From Aquiluna sp. KACHI24 (GTDB lineage Bacteria > Actinomycetota > Actinomycetes > Actinomycetales > Microbacteriaceae), in the NCBI RefSeq assembly GCF_025997915.1, contig NZ_AP026677.1, forward strand, positions 496,001-560,000: DNA of 64,000 nt, given 5' to 3'. This document shows positions 7,673-15,139 of the stretch, piece by piece (within the stretch, counting starts at the first letter, position 1; each line of letters begins with the position of its first letter). The notes beneath the pieces are model-generated. The model saw only the letters and a program-made list of their open reading frames with translations, was not told where the DNA came from and searched no databases. Made by a program: the position numbers and the translations under genes.

Positions 7673-9462
7673 CCGTAGATCTTCTCGACTGCGCTGGCAA
7701 AGTCCTTCATGACCACTGGTCGCTTGATCTTCAAAGAAGGGGTCAGGTGGCCAGAGGCTTCGGTTAGTTCAACATCCAAGATCTCGAACTTCTTGATCTG
7801 CTCTGCATTTGAGAACAAAACGTTCACCTTGTCCACGGCAGCCTGAATCTCAGCTCGGATGGCTGGGTGCTTCGCGGCGTCTGCGAGCGAGAGCTTCTCG
7901 GTCACGCCGTTGTTTTGAGTCCAAACCGGAACCATTTCTGGGTCTAGAGAAATCAGCGCGCTGATGAATGGCTTGGCGTCTCCAATAACCACTACCTGAC
8001 CGATGAGCGGGTGGGCGCGAAGTGGGTCCTCGATAGGTGCTGGCGCTACGTTCTTTCCGCCGGCGGTGACCAAAAGCTCCTTCTTGCGACCAGTGATAGT
8101 CAAGAAGCCATCCTCGTCCAACTCACCAATATCACCGGAACGGAACCAGTCGCCCTCGAAAGCCTCACGGGTGGCAGCCTCGTTGCGCCAGTAGCCGCGC
8201 ATCACGTTGATGCCACGCAGCCAAATCTCGCCATCGGCAGCAATCTTGATTCCAGTTCCAGGCAGTGCACGACCGACCTTGCCGATCTTCTGCCAGTTCA
8301 CTCGACCAATTACCGCGGCGGCAGCAGTCTCGGTGAGGCCGTAGCCCTCAAGCACAATCAGACCAACGCCGCGGAAGAAGTGACCAAGGCGCTCTCCCAG
8401 CGGAGCACCGCCCGAGATGGCGTACTTTACATTGCCACCCATGGCTGCGCGCAGCTTGGAGTAAACCAACTTGTCAAACAGGCCGTGCTTCAGCTTCAAG
8501 CCGAAGCTTGGACCCGTCTTGCTATCCAGCGCCTTGGAGTAATCGATGGCAGTCTCCGCAGCGAGGCGGAAAATCTTGCCCTTGCCCGCAGCTTCAGCCT
8601 TCAGCTCGGCTGCGTTGTAAACCTTTTCGAATACTCGAGGGACGGCCAGCAGGAAGGTTGGCTTGAAGGTTGGCAACACGGTTGCAACCTGCTTTGCATC
8701 TCCCAGGTGTCCGACTCGGATTCCTGAGTAGACGCACAGTACTGAAACGTAGCGGGCCAGGATGTGGGCCATTGGCAAGAAGATCAGGGAGTGCTGCTTA
8801 TCGTTGGCAACCTCAGGAAGCTCTGCTGCAGCGTTGCGGCAGTGGTCAACAAAACTCTTGTGGGTCAGCTCGCAGCCCTTGGGGTTGCCGGTGGTTCCGG
8901 AGGTATAGACGATGGTTGCGAGATCTTTAGCCTCGGCGTTCTTTCTGGTGACCTCGAGATCGGCATCGCTCACCGAGTCTCCAGCGCGGTAAAGGTCGGT
9001 GAAGTCACTCGAGTCAATGCGCCAAACCTGCTTCACATTAGGAGTGCCGGCGCTGACCTGCTGGTAACGGGCCAGGTGCTCGTCATTCTCAATGAAGAGA
9101 GCAACCGAGTCGGAGTTCGAAAGGATCCACTCGATCTGGGTAGGGGAGCTGGACTCATAAATTGGAACCGAGATTGCGCCAGCAAACCAGATTGCGAAAT
9201 CAATTTGGGTCCACTCATAGCGAGTCTTGGACATGATTGCGATGGCTTGACCAGGCTTGATGCCCTTGGCGATGAGCCCCTTGGCGAGGCTCTTTACTTC
9301 TTCATAGAAGTCCTTGGTGCTGACATCGCGCCAGCTGCCATCTTTATTCTGACGGGAAAACAGCATGTGGTTTGGCGCCTTGTTCACGCGCTCTAGAAGC
9401 AGGTCAGTCGCGTTTTCCTTTGGGTCGGATGCAACTAGCTGCGGAACATCGTAAGAATCCAT
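7669..9462 (-). CDS. Long-chain fatty acid-CoA ligase (FadD15 type)
   Basis: A 597-residue AMP-forming acyl-CoA synthetase that activates fatty acids at the membrane. The AMP-binding signature YTSGTTGNPKG is at about residue 187. LEGYGLTETAA and the hinge motif GWFRSGDIG-like segment (GDWFRSGDIGELDEDG) are clear, followed by ITGRKKELLVTAGGKNVAP in the C-terminal domain. I chose ATG at 9462 because GAGGGAG lies just before it; an in-frame GTG nine codons upstream has no such site. The order ligase, then glucokinase/PlsC/DAHP synthase/polyprenyl synthetase, echoes the FadD15 region of mycobacteria. Exact chain-length preference cannot be read. Confidence 0.92.
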   Translation of the reverse strand: MDSYDVPQLVASDPKENATDLLLERVNKAPNHMLFSRQNKDGSWRDVSTKDFYEEVKSLAKGLIAKGIKPGQAIAIMSKTRYEWTQIDFAIWFAGAISVPIYESSSPTQIEWILSNSDSVALFIENDEHLARYQQVSAGTPNVKQVWRIDSSDFTDLYRAGDSVSDADLEVTRKNAEAKDLATIVYTSGTTGNPKGCELTHKSFVDHCRNAAAELPEVANDKQHSLIFLPMAHILARYVSVLCVYSGIRVGHLGDAKQVATVLPTFKPTFLLAVPRVFEKVYNAAELKAEAAGKGKIFRLAAETAIDYSKALDSKTGPSFGLKLKHGLFDKLVYSKLRAAMGGNVKYAISGGAPLGERLGHFFRGVGLIVLEGYGLTETAAAAVIGRVNWQKIGKVGRALPGTGIKIAADGEIWLRGINVMRGYWRNEAATREAFEGDWFRSGDIGELDEDGFLTITGRKKELLVTAGGKNVAPAPIEDPLRAHPLIGQVVVIGDAKPFISALISLDPEMVPVWTQNNGVTEKLSLADAAKHPAIRAEIQAAVDKVNVLFSNAEQIKKFEILDVELTEASGHLTPSLKIKRPVVMKDFASAVEKIYG

Positions 9463-9595
9463 AATTTCTCCCTCGGAATTTCGTAACACTCTAAGCGTGA
9501 AATAGAAGAATTTTTCGCGTTTTGTCCGATTTTGACTATTCCGTTATCTCGCAGCCTGCGGGCTCTAAAATCAAAGCTCTGGATAAGGAGTGGGC

Positions 9596-10546
9596 ATGCT
9601 CGCAATTGGCATTGACATCGGTGGCACCAAGATCGCCGGCGCCGTGGTCAGTGAGTCGGGGGAAATTCTCGAGGAACTGAGAGTTCCCTCACCTGCCCAG
9701 GATCCTGACCAAATGATTACTGAGGTGGTTGGCCTAATTAACCAACTCGCGGCAATGGCCCCCGAGCAAGTGGTTGCTGCAGGCGTTGCCGCAGCAGGAT
9801 TTATCGACGCTGACCAGTCCACCATTTTGTATGCGCCGAATCTGAACTGGCGCAATGAGCCTTTTAGAGACCGGCTAAAAGCCCACCTTGACTTGCCGGT
9901 GTTTATTGAGAATGACGCCAACGCTGCCGGCTGGGCGGAGTTCAAGTTCGGTGCGGGTAAAGGCACCAAGGATATGGTCATGCTTACCTTGGGAACAGGT
10001 GTCGGTGGGGCAGTGGTCGCAGACTACAAACTGCGCCGAGGTGGCTTCGGTATTGGTGGTGAACTCGGACACGTGCGCGTGGTTCAAGACGGCAGGCAGT
10101 GCGGTTGTGGACGTAAGGGCTGTGTCGAGCAGTATGCCTCCGGATCTGCTGTCTTGAAGGCTGCCAAGAAGCTGGCTTCAAGTGATGGTCCCGCTGGGGA
10201 GAGGCTTCGCCAGTTGAAAACAGAGAGCGGTGAACTAACCGGGCACCAGGTCTATCAGGCACTGCTCGAAGGCGATGCGGCAACCCGAGAGTTAGTGAAT
10301 CAAGCAGGTAGCTACCTTGGTCAAGCAATGGGAAGCATCACGGCAGTTCTGGATCCTCAGGTTTTTGTAATTGGTGGTGGGCTTTCAGAGGCAGGGGAGT
10401 TGATCCTGGATCCGATTCGTCAGTCTTACCTTCGAGAGCTCCCAGCACGCGGCTTCAGACCGGAGGCAGAAATTGTCACAGCAAAGTTCTCCAATCAGGC
10501 CGGTGTTATCGGAGCGGCCGACCTAGCGCGCGAGTCTGTTGGGTAA
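9596..10546 (+). CDS. glk: ROK-family glucokinase
   Basis: A 316-residue sugar kinase, probably phosphorylating glucose with ATP for glycolysis. The phosphate loop GIDIGGTK is at the N-terminus and the ROK zinc motif CGCGRKGC followed by VEQYASG lies near residue 165, with ENDANAAGWAE in between. AAGGAG at 9585-9590 fits the ATG at 9596; the GTG at 9590 overlaps that site and is unlikely to be the start. The 133-base gap to the divergent acyl-CoA ligase gene must hold both promoters; it contains a TTGACT hexamer and a GC-rich hairpin-like stretch around 9551-9563 but no operator I can name. Polyphosphate use cannot be excluded from sequence alone. Confidence 0.92.
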   Translation: MLAIGIDIGGTKIAGAVVSESGEILEELRVPSPAQDPDQMITEVVGLINQLAAMAPEQVVAAGVAAAGFIDADQSTILYAPNLNWRNEPFRDRLKAHLDLPVFIENDANAAGWAEFKFGAGKGTKDMVMLTLGTGVGGAVVADYKLRRGGFGIGGELGHVRVVQDGRQCGCGRKGCVEQYASGSAVLKAAKKLASSDGPAGERLRQLKTESGELTGHQVYQALLEGDAATRELVNQAGSYLGQAMGSITAVLDPQVFVIGGGLSEAGELILDPIRQSYLRELPARGFRPEAEIVTAKFSNQAGVIGAADLARESVG

Positions 10547-10572
10547 GCTTTAGCAAAAGACTGGAGCTCTAA

Positions 10573-11253
10573 TTGGCGTACTTCATTTTGAAGAACTTCG
10601 TTCTCGGGCCAATTCTTCACGTCTTATTTAGACCCTGGATTCGAGGAAAGCAAAACATTCCGAAATCCGGCGGTGCGATTTTGGCTTCAAACCACCTGTC
10701 TTTCTCAGATTCGATCTTCTTGCCGCTCAAGGTCACTCGCCCCGTTACCTTTTTGGCGAAGAGCGATTATTTCACCGGCAAGGGCCTCAAAGGCGCCATC
10801 ACCCGCTGGTTCTTCAAGGCCACCGGTCAGCTGCCAATTGACCGCTCTGGCGGTAAGGCATCTGAGGACTCGCTCAACACCGGACTTGGCGTTTTGGAGC
10901 GAGGTTTGCTTCTGGGTATCTACCCGGAGGGCACTCGCTCACCCGACGGCAAGCTCTACCGAGGCAGAACCGGAATTGCTCGCATGGTGTTGCAGGCCAA
11001 GGTCCCTGTAGTTCCTGTTGCCATGATTGACACCGAGAAGGTGCAGAGAATTGGGCAAACAATTCCAAAGATCAGAAGGGTCGGAGTGGTCATGGGCGAC
11101 CAACTCGATTTCTCGCGTTTTGCTGGCATGGATGGTGAGCGCGCAGTTCTGCGTGCCGTCACCGACCGAATCGTCTACGACATCATGAGACTTTCGGGTC
11201 AGCAATATGAAGACGTCTACGCCTCCACGGTTCGCAACCGTATGGCGAGATAG
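10573..11253 (+). CDS. plsC: 1-acyl-sn-glycerol-3-phosphate acyltransferase
   Basis: A 226-residue membrane-associated acyltransferase that converts lysophosphatidic acid to phosphatidic acid. The catalytic NHX4D motif is N40-H41 to D46 (NHLSFSD) and the glycerol-phosphate binding motif YPEGTRS is at residues 117-123. A hydrophobic N-terminus anchors it. The start is TTG with GGAGCT eight bases upstream; no better start is available before the conserved PWIRGKQNIP region. It lies 26 bases behind glucokinase and 13 bases before the DAHP synthase gene, so the three are probably one transcript. Mycobacteria have a related gene (Rv2182c) at the equivalent place. Confidence 0.93.
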   Translation: MAYFILKNFVLGPILHVLFRPWIRGKQNIPKSGGAILASNHLSFSDSIFLPLKVTRPVTFLAKSDYFTGKGLKGAITRWFFKATGQLPIDRSGGKASEDSLNTGLGVLERGLLLGIYPEGTRSPDGKLYRGRTGIARMVLQAKVPVVPVAMIDTEKVQRIGQTIPKIRRVGVVMGDQLDFSRFAGMDGERAVLRAVTDRIVYDIMRLSGQQYEDVYASTVRNRMAR

Positions 11254-11266
11254 GAGAGGGGTCGAG

Positions 11267-12616
11267 ATGAACGACTTTGGACTAGACAATTACCTAAAAC
11301 TTGAAGCCAAGCAGCAGCCCACCTGGTATTCGCAGGAGGCTCTGGCTGAGGCTAGGTCATCCCTCTCCAAGCAGCCGCCGCTGGTCTTTGCCGGTGAGGT
11401 TGACACCCTGCGTTCCCGCTTGGCTGACGCAGCTAGTGGTAACGCATTCTTGCTTCAGGGTGGCGACTGCGCTGAGACCTTTGCCGATGCCACCGCTGAC
11501 CGAATTCGCAACCGCATCAAGACCGTGCTGCAAATGGCAGTGGTTTTGATGTACGGCTCATCGCTGCCGGTCATCAAAATGGGTCGAATGGCTGGTCAAT
11601 TCGCTAAGCCAAGATCATCTGATTTTGAAACTCGTGAGGGTGTAACTCTGCCTGCCTACCGCGGTGATGCCGTTAATGGCTACGAGTTCACGGAACAGTC
11701 CAGAACAAATGACCCTGCCCGCCTTTTGCAGGCGTACAACACCTCAGCAAGCACGCTCAATTTGATTCGCGCCTTCACGACCGGTGGCTTTGCCGACCTT
11801 CGCCAGGTGCACGCCTGGAACAAGGGCTTTACCGACAACCCAGCCAACAAGAAGTACGAGTCAATTGCTGCCGACATCGATCGAGCGATGAAGTTCATGC
11901 AGGCATGTGGAGTTGATTCCAATGAGCTGAGAGCAACTGAGTTCTTCGTTTCTCATGAGGGCTTGTTGTTTGACTACGAGCGACCACTGACCCGCATTGA
12001 CTCTAGAACCAACTTGCCCTATGTGACCTCTGGGCACTTCATTTGGATTGGTGAGCGCACCAGGCAGCTTGACGGCGCTCACGTTGACTTTTTCTCCCGA
12101 GTGAGAAACCCACTCGGTGTGAAGCTTGGACCAACCACCACCAAGGAAGACGTACTGCGACTAATCGATAAGTTAGACCCAGAACGTGAGCCTGGTCGCT
12201 TGACCCTGATTAGCCGCATGGGTGCTGGAAAGATTCGAGATGAGCTACCAAAGCTAATCGAAGCCGCCAAGGAGTCTGGTTCCACACCACTTTGGATCAC
12301 AGACCCGATGCATGGAAACGGCATCACCACTAAAAATGGTTACAAGTCTCGTCGTTTCGACGATGTGATGGATGAGGTCATGGGATTCTTTGAGGTGCAC
12401 CGAGCTCTTGGCACGCACCCCGGCGGTCTTCATGTCGAGCTAACCGGTGACGACGTGGCCGAGTGCCTTGGAGGTTCGGAAATGATCGACGAGAGCACTC
12501 TTGAGGAGCGCTATGAATCAGTTTGTGACCCAAGGCTCAACCACATGCAGTCCCTCGAGCTAGCATTCTTAGTGGCCGAACAGTTGGTTCAAAGTGCAAG
12601 GAGCTCAAAGGCGTGA
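11267..12616 (+). CDS. aroG: Class II 3-deoxy-7-phosphoheptulonate synthase
   Basis: A 449-residue enzyme joining phosphoenolpyruvate and erythrose 4-phosphate, the first step of the shikimate pathway. It is the plant/actinobacterial class II type, recognised by LLQGGDCAETF, the substrate-binding KMGRMAGQFAKPRS segment, RAFTTGGFADL, WITDPMHGNG and the C-terminal DPRLNHMQSLELAFLVAE. ATG at 11267 is preceded by AGGAGAGGGG; an upstream in-frame start at 11207 lies inside plsC and adds 20 residues unlike the family. The stop overlaps the next GTG by four bases (GTGA). In mycobacteria the AroG homologue binds chorismate mutase; no such gene is visible here. Confidence 0.97.
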   Translation: MNDFGLDNYLKLEAKQQPTWYSQEALAEARSSLSKQPPLVFAGEVDTLRSRLADAASGNAFLLQGGDCAETFADATADRIRNRIKTVLQMAVVLMYGSSLPVIKMGRMAGQFAKPRSSDFETREGVTLPAYRGDAVNGYEFTEQSRTNDPARLLQAYNTSASTLNLIRAFTTGGFADLRQVHAWNKGFTDNPANKKYESIAADIDRAMKFMQACGVDSNELRATEFFVSHEGLLFDYERPLTRIDSRTNLPYVTSGHFIWIGERTRQLDGAHVDFFSRVRNPLGVKLGPTTTKEDVLRLIDKLDPEREPGRLTLISRMGAGKIRDELPKLIEAAKESGSTPLWITDPMHGNGITTKNGYKSRRFDDVMDEVMGFFEVHRALGTHPGGLHVELTGDDVAECLGGSEMIDESTLEERYESVCDPRLNHMQSLELAFLVAEQLVQSARSSKA

Positions 12617-12948
12617 TTGATCGGGTTGATTCCTGGCTAACTATTGATCAGGTGGCCGACATTCTCGGAGTTTCCGCTTCGAAGGTTAGGCGCCTAATCG
12701 AAGAGCACATTCTCTTCGCCGTCAGGGTTGAGAAACAGCCGATGATCCCAGCCCACTTGATCCAAAACGGTGAGCCACTGCCAAGCATTCGCGGCACGAT
12801 GCTGCTACTTCTGGATATGGGGTTCAGCGAGACTGAGGCGATTGACTGGCTTTACCAGGACAACCAGTATCTAGACAGCTCACCCATAGAAGCCCTTCTT
12901 CAGGGTCACAAAGCACCGGTTCGTCGCGCGGCTCAGGCGCTCGGGTAG
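12613..12948 (+). CDS. Rv2175c-type DNA-binding protein
   Basis: A 111-residue winged-helix protein. The helix-turn-helix is at about residues 8-35 (WLTIDQVADILGVSASKVRRL) shortened here, and the C-terminal conserved helical part contains GTMLLLLDMGFS and ends RRAAQAL. Mycobacterium Rv2175c is a DNA-binding substrate of the kinase PknL, phosphorylated on a threonine in an N-terminal extension. That extension is absent here because the protein begins MIDRVDSWLT, and no kinase gene is adjacent. Translation is coupled to aroG through a GTGA overlap. Three bases separate it from the convergent polyprenyl synthetase gene. Its DNA target is unknown. Confidence 0.85.
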   Translation: MIDRVDSWLTIDQVADILGVSASKVRRLIEEHILFAVRVEKQPMIPAHLIQNGEPLPSIRGTMLLLLDMGFSETEAIDWLYQDNQYLDSSPIEALLQGHKAPVRRAAQALG

Positions 12949-12951
12949 CCG

Positions 12952-14043
12952 CTATTTGGCGCGGTTGATAACCGCGTTCGCAAGCTGAGCCAAAGCGAGG
13001 CGAGCTTCTTCGGAAATCTCCAAAGCGGCTAGAGCTTCAATTGAGCGGGAAGAGTACTCGGAGATTAGCTTCTCGGTCTTTTCCAGAGCCCCAGATTCCA
13101 CAATCAGGTTACGCATCCATTCGATTTGCTCGATCTCAAGCTCACCGCTAGTCAGCAGCTCTTCGAAAAGTTTGCCCACTGACGCAGGGACCGCTTCAAG
13201 CGTAAGTCCCGTCAAGACCGTCCGCTTTCCTTCGCGAAGATCATCGCCAGCTGGTTTTCCGGTAACGGCTGGATCGCCAAAAACCCCCAGCACATCGTCG
13301 CGGAGCTGGAATGCCAACCCGAGTGGAATCCCAAAGCGACTGAGACCACTGAGGTGTTCCGCTCTTGCTCCAGCAAGTGCGGCACCGATCAAGAGTGGGG
13401 CTTCCAGGGAGTACTTTGCGGTCTTGTAGAGCATGACTCGATTTGCTCGTTCCACAGCCTCGGAACGTTCCCTTGTTGGGGCAGCGTTCTCTTCGAGAAC
13501 ATCGAGGTATTGACCTGCCATCACCTCAAAGCGCATTTTTCCAAACTCGGCTCGGCAGGCAGCCTCCGAATGTGGGTGGTTGGCTTTTAAGAGTGAGTCC
13601 CCAAACAGCTCTGAGCTCCATGAGAGCATCATGTCGCCAACCAAGACCGAGCCTGCAACTCCAAAACGTTCTTTGGATCCGGCGAAGCCCTTTTGCTGGT
13701 GGAGGGATTCAAATCTCTTGTGGATAGCGGGTGCTCCCCGACGGGTGTCACTTTGGTCTAGCAGGTCGTCATGGACCAGTGCAGCGGCATGAAACATCTC
13801 CAGTGAGCTGGAGATGCCCACAATCGGATCTTCGAGCGTGAGCTCGAGACTCGGATTGGCATAACCGCGCCACGCCCAGTAGGCGAATAGGGCTCTGAAT
13901 CTTTTTCCGCCCGAGAGTAGAGACTGTGTGAAGTCCATGATGACTTCGATATCTGGAGAGATCTCTCTGAGCTCTGTTCGCCGAGCGTCGCAGAACTGAT
14001 CGAGCTTGTTCTGGACCAGGGTTAGCAGTAAATCTTGAGGCAC
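12952..14043 (-). CDS. idsA: Polyprenyl diphosphate synthase (GGPP/IdsA type)
   Basis: A 363-residue trans-prenyltransferase that builds C15-C25 or longer allylic diphosphates for quinones, carotenoids or lipid carriers. The first aspartate-rich motif DDLLDQSD starts at residue 92 and the second region RDDVLGVFGD at about 248; KPAGDDLREGKRT is typical of actinobacterial IdsA/GrcC proteins. The reading frame stays open upstream, but the family homology begins near a GTG at 14043. This GTG is seven bases behind TAGGCT (reverse strand), which suggests a leaderless mRNA and fixes the start. Product length cannot be decided from sequence. It is convergent with the Rv2175c-like gene and divergent from the DUF3040 gene. 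Confidence 0.92.
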   Translation of the reverse strand: MPQDLLLTLVQNKLDQFCDARRTELREISPDIEVIMDFTQSLLSGGKRFRALFAYWAWRGYANPSLELTLEDPIVGISSSLEMFHAAALVHDDLLDQSDTRRGAPAIHKRFESLHQQKGFAGSKERFGVAGSVLVGDMMLSWSSELFGDSLLKANHPHSEAACRAEFGKMRFEVMAGQYLDVLEENAAPTRERSEAVERANRVMLYKTAKYSLEAPLLIGAALAGARAEHLSGLSRFGIPLGLAFQLRDDVLGVFGDPAVTGKPAGDDLREGKRTVLTGLTLEAVPASVGKLFEELLTSGELEIEQIEWMRNLIVESGALEKTEKLISEYSSRSIEALAALEISEEARLALAQLANAVINRAK

Positions 14044-14050
14044 GCGGGAT

Positions 14051-14056
14051 AGCCTA
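14051..14056 (-). promoter_or_regulatory. Putative -10 hexamer of leaderless idsA transcript
   Basis: Reverse-strand TAGGCT lies seven bases before the GTG at 14043 and there is no Shine-Dalgarno sequence in between. This supports the short form of the polyprenyl synthase. Confidence 0.55.
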
Positions 14057-14100
14057 ACCCCAATTCGCTGTTTACAATTAGGAGAGATCGGGAGTAAACA

Positions 14101-14445
14101 ATGGCACTTTCTGAGCACGAGCAGCGACTGCTGGAGGAGATGGAGCGCAACCTGCGCCAAGACCCCCAGTTCGCCAGCAAGGTTTCCAGCGTCGACTCAT
14201 CCAACAAATCCTCCGGCAAGCTAGTTTTGGGTGTTCTGCTAACCCTTGCGGGTATCGGACTGCTTATTTATGCCGTAATGCTTCAGGTCGCATACTTTGG
14301 AGTGGTGGCCTTTGTGGTGATGGTGATAGGTCTCGTCATTGCGAGTTCCAACTTCACCCTGCCGCAGTTGCCCGAGATCAAGGTCAATAATCAGGGCGGC
14401 AACTTTTTTGAAGATCGCTGGAATCAGCGGTTCAATGGAGACTAA
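14101..14445 (+). CDS. DUF3040 membrane protein
   Basis: A 114-residue protein with the actinobacterial DUF3040 layout: an N-terminal amphipathic start LSEHEQRLLEEMERNL, then two membrane helices (about residues 40-60 and 64-83) and a short polar tail. Relatives such as Rv2169c lie just upstream of mraZ in most actinobacteria, as here. Function is unknown; the position suggests a link with the envelope or division. GGGAG precedes the ATG, and TACAAT at 14073-14078 is a plausible -10 box. A strong terminator follows, so it is probably a single-gene transcript. Confidence 0.88.
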   Translation: MALSEHEQRLLEEMERNLRQDPQFASKVSSVDSSNKSSGKLVLGVLLTLAGIGLLIYAVMLQVAYFGVVAFVVMVIGLVIASSNFTLPQLPEIKVNNQGGNFFEDRWNQRFNGD

Positions 14446-14464
14446 TTAGTCAAACCAATTCTCA

Positions 14465-14487
14465 CCCCGGCCGAGGCCGGGGTTTTT
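14465..14487 (+). terminator. Rho-independent terminator after DUF3040 gene
   Basis: CCCCGGCC at 14465-14472 pairs with GGCCGGGG at 14475-14482 and is followed directly by TTTTT. It separates the DUF3040 transcript from the dcw operon. Confidence 0.9.
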
Positions 14488-14538
14488 CTTTACCCAAATG
14501 TGATGAAAAAGGGAGGAAAAAGCGCGCAAATATCCCCA

Positions 14539-14575
14539 GTTGTGGAGCAAAGTGGAGTAAAGTGGAGTAAAGCTT
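14539..14575 (+). promoter_or_regulatory. MraZ operator (direct 10-bp repeats)
   Basis: Two perfect copies of AAAGTGGAGT sit head to tail at 14549-14558 and 14559-14568, followed by AAAG at 14569 and preceded by a weaker copy (GTTGTGGAGC, 14539-14548). MraZ is known to bind tandem short repeats containing GTGG or TGGG with a ten-base period just upstream of its own gene in several phyla. The array ends 18 bases before the mraZ ATG and probably overlaps the core promoter, so it should mediate autoregulation of the whole dcw cluster. Confidence 0.85.
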
Positions 14576-14592
14576 GGGAAGGGGAAATAGCG

Positions 14593-15024
14593 ATGTTGCT
14601 AGGTACTCATACCCCGAAGCTTGATGAAAAAGGCCGTCTATTCCTCCCAGCTAAGTTCAGAGATGAGCTATCTGACGGCGTTGTCATCACTCGTGGGCAG
14701 GAGCGCTGCCTCTACGTTTTCCCTGCGAGCGAGTTCGCATCCATTCTTGAGAAACTGCGTCAAGCTCCAGCCTCGGTTAAGGACGCACGTGACTACATGC
14801 GCGTCATGCTCTCTGGTGCATCGGATGAGAGCGTCGACAAACAGGGTCGAGTTTCACTTCCAGCGCTATTGCGCCAGTATGCGGGCCTTAGCAAGGACTT
14901 GGTAATCATCGGTGTTGGCTCTCGCGCTGAGATCTGGGATGCCCAAGCCTGGAGCGAGTACCTAGCTAGCAATGAAGAATCTTTCGCCAATCAGGTGGAG
15001 GAGGTGATCCCCGGATTGTTCTAA
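14593..15024 (+). CDS. mraZ: Transcriptional regulator MraZ
   Basis: A 143-residue AbrB-like DNA-binding protein with two swapped-hairpin repeats: [21 protein letters not shown] near the start (repeat one, given in part) and [15 protein letters not shown] in the second half. It controls the division and cell wall cluster and represses or activates its own promoter depending on species. The family always begins M-(F/L)-LG, so the ATG at 14593 is chosen; AAGGGGAAA precedes it, and the longer open frame back to 14500 runs through the operator and is not credible. It is the first gene of the dcw operon. Confidence 0.96.
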   Translation: MLLGTHTPKLDEKGRLFLPAKFRDELSDGVVITRGQERCLYVFPASEFASILEKLRQAPASVKDARDYMRVMLSGASDESVDKQGRVSLPALLRQYAGLSKDLVIIGVGSRAEIWDAQAWSEYLASNEESFANQVEEVIPGLF

Positions 15025-15029
15025 GCCTG

Positions 15030-15139
15030 GGATTTGGCCCTTGGCCGTATCCGACTTTCTTCCCCTAAGCCGGAACCTGTGAAAACCAAGCTCACAGACG
15101 GACAGGGACCAAGTTCCAGGACAGAGCAAGTGGGAACTT
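15030..15139 (+). ncRNA. Structured leader before rsmH, candidate mraW RNA motif
   Basis: The 115-base gap between mraZ and rsmH holds three hairpins. First, GGAT/GGCC (15030-15039) pairs with GGCC/ATCC (15043-15052) and is followed by a T-rich run, like a weak attenuator. Second, CTGTGA (15077-15082) pairs with TCACAG (15092-15097). Third, AAGTTCC (15111-15117) pairs with GGAACTT (15133-15139), which touches the rsmH ATG; GTTCC could instead pair with GGAAC at 15072-15076, giving two exclusive folds. A conserved RNA called the mraW motif is known from exactly this position in actinobacteria. Assignment here is by position and visible pairing, not by a covariance search. Confidence 0.55.

Noticed and set aside
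8011-8727. A 238-codon open frame on the plus strand opposite the acyl-CoA ligase
   Set aside because: It is antisense to a clear ligase gene, has no domain, and no ribosome binding site. Similar long antisense frames occur opposite other real genes here (for example 8764-9396, 12079-12330 and 56800-57540).
9537-9575. Operator or riboswitch before glucokinase
   Set aside because: There is a GC-rich stretch that can fold weakly, but no known motif or convincing stem, so it was only mentioned in the gene entry.
14044-14160. N-terminal extension of the polyprenyl synthase
   Set aside because: The 39 extra codons overlap the divergent DUF3040 gene and its ribosome binding site and do not resemble the family; the GTG at 14043 follows a TAGGCT box.
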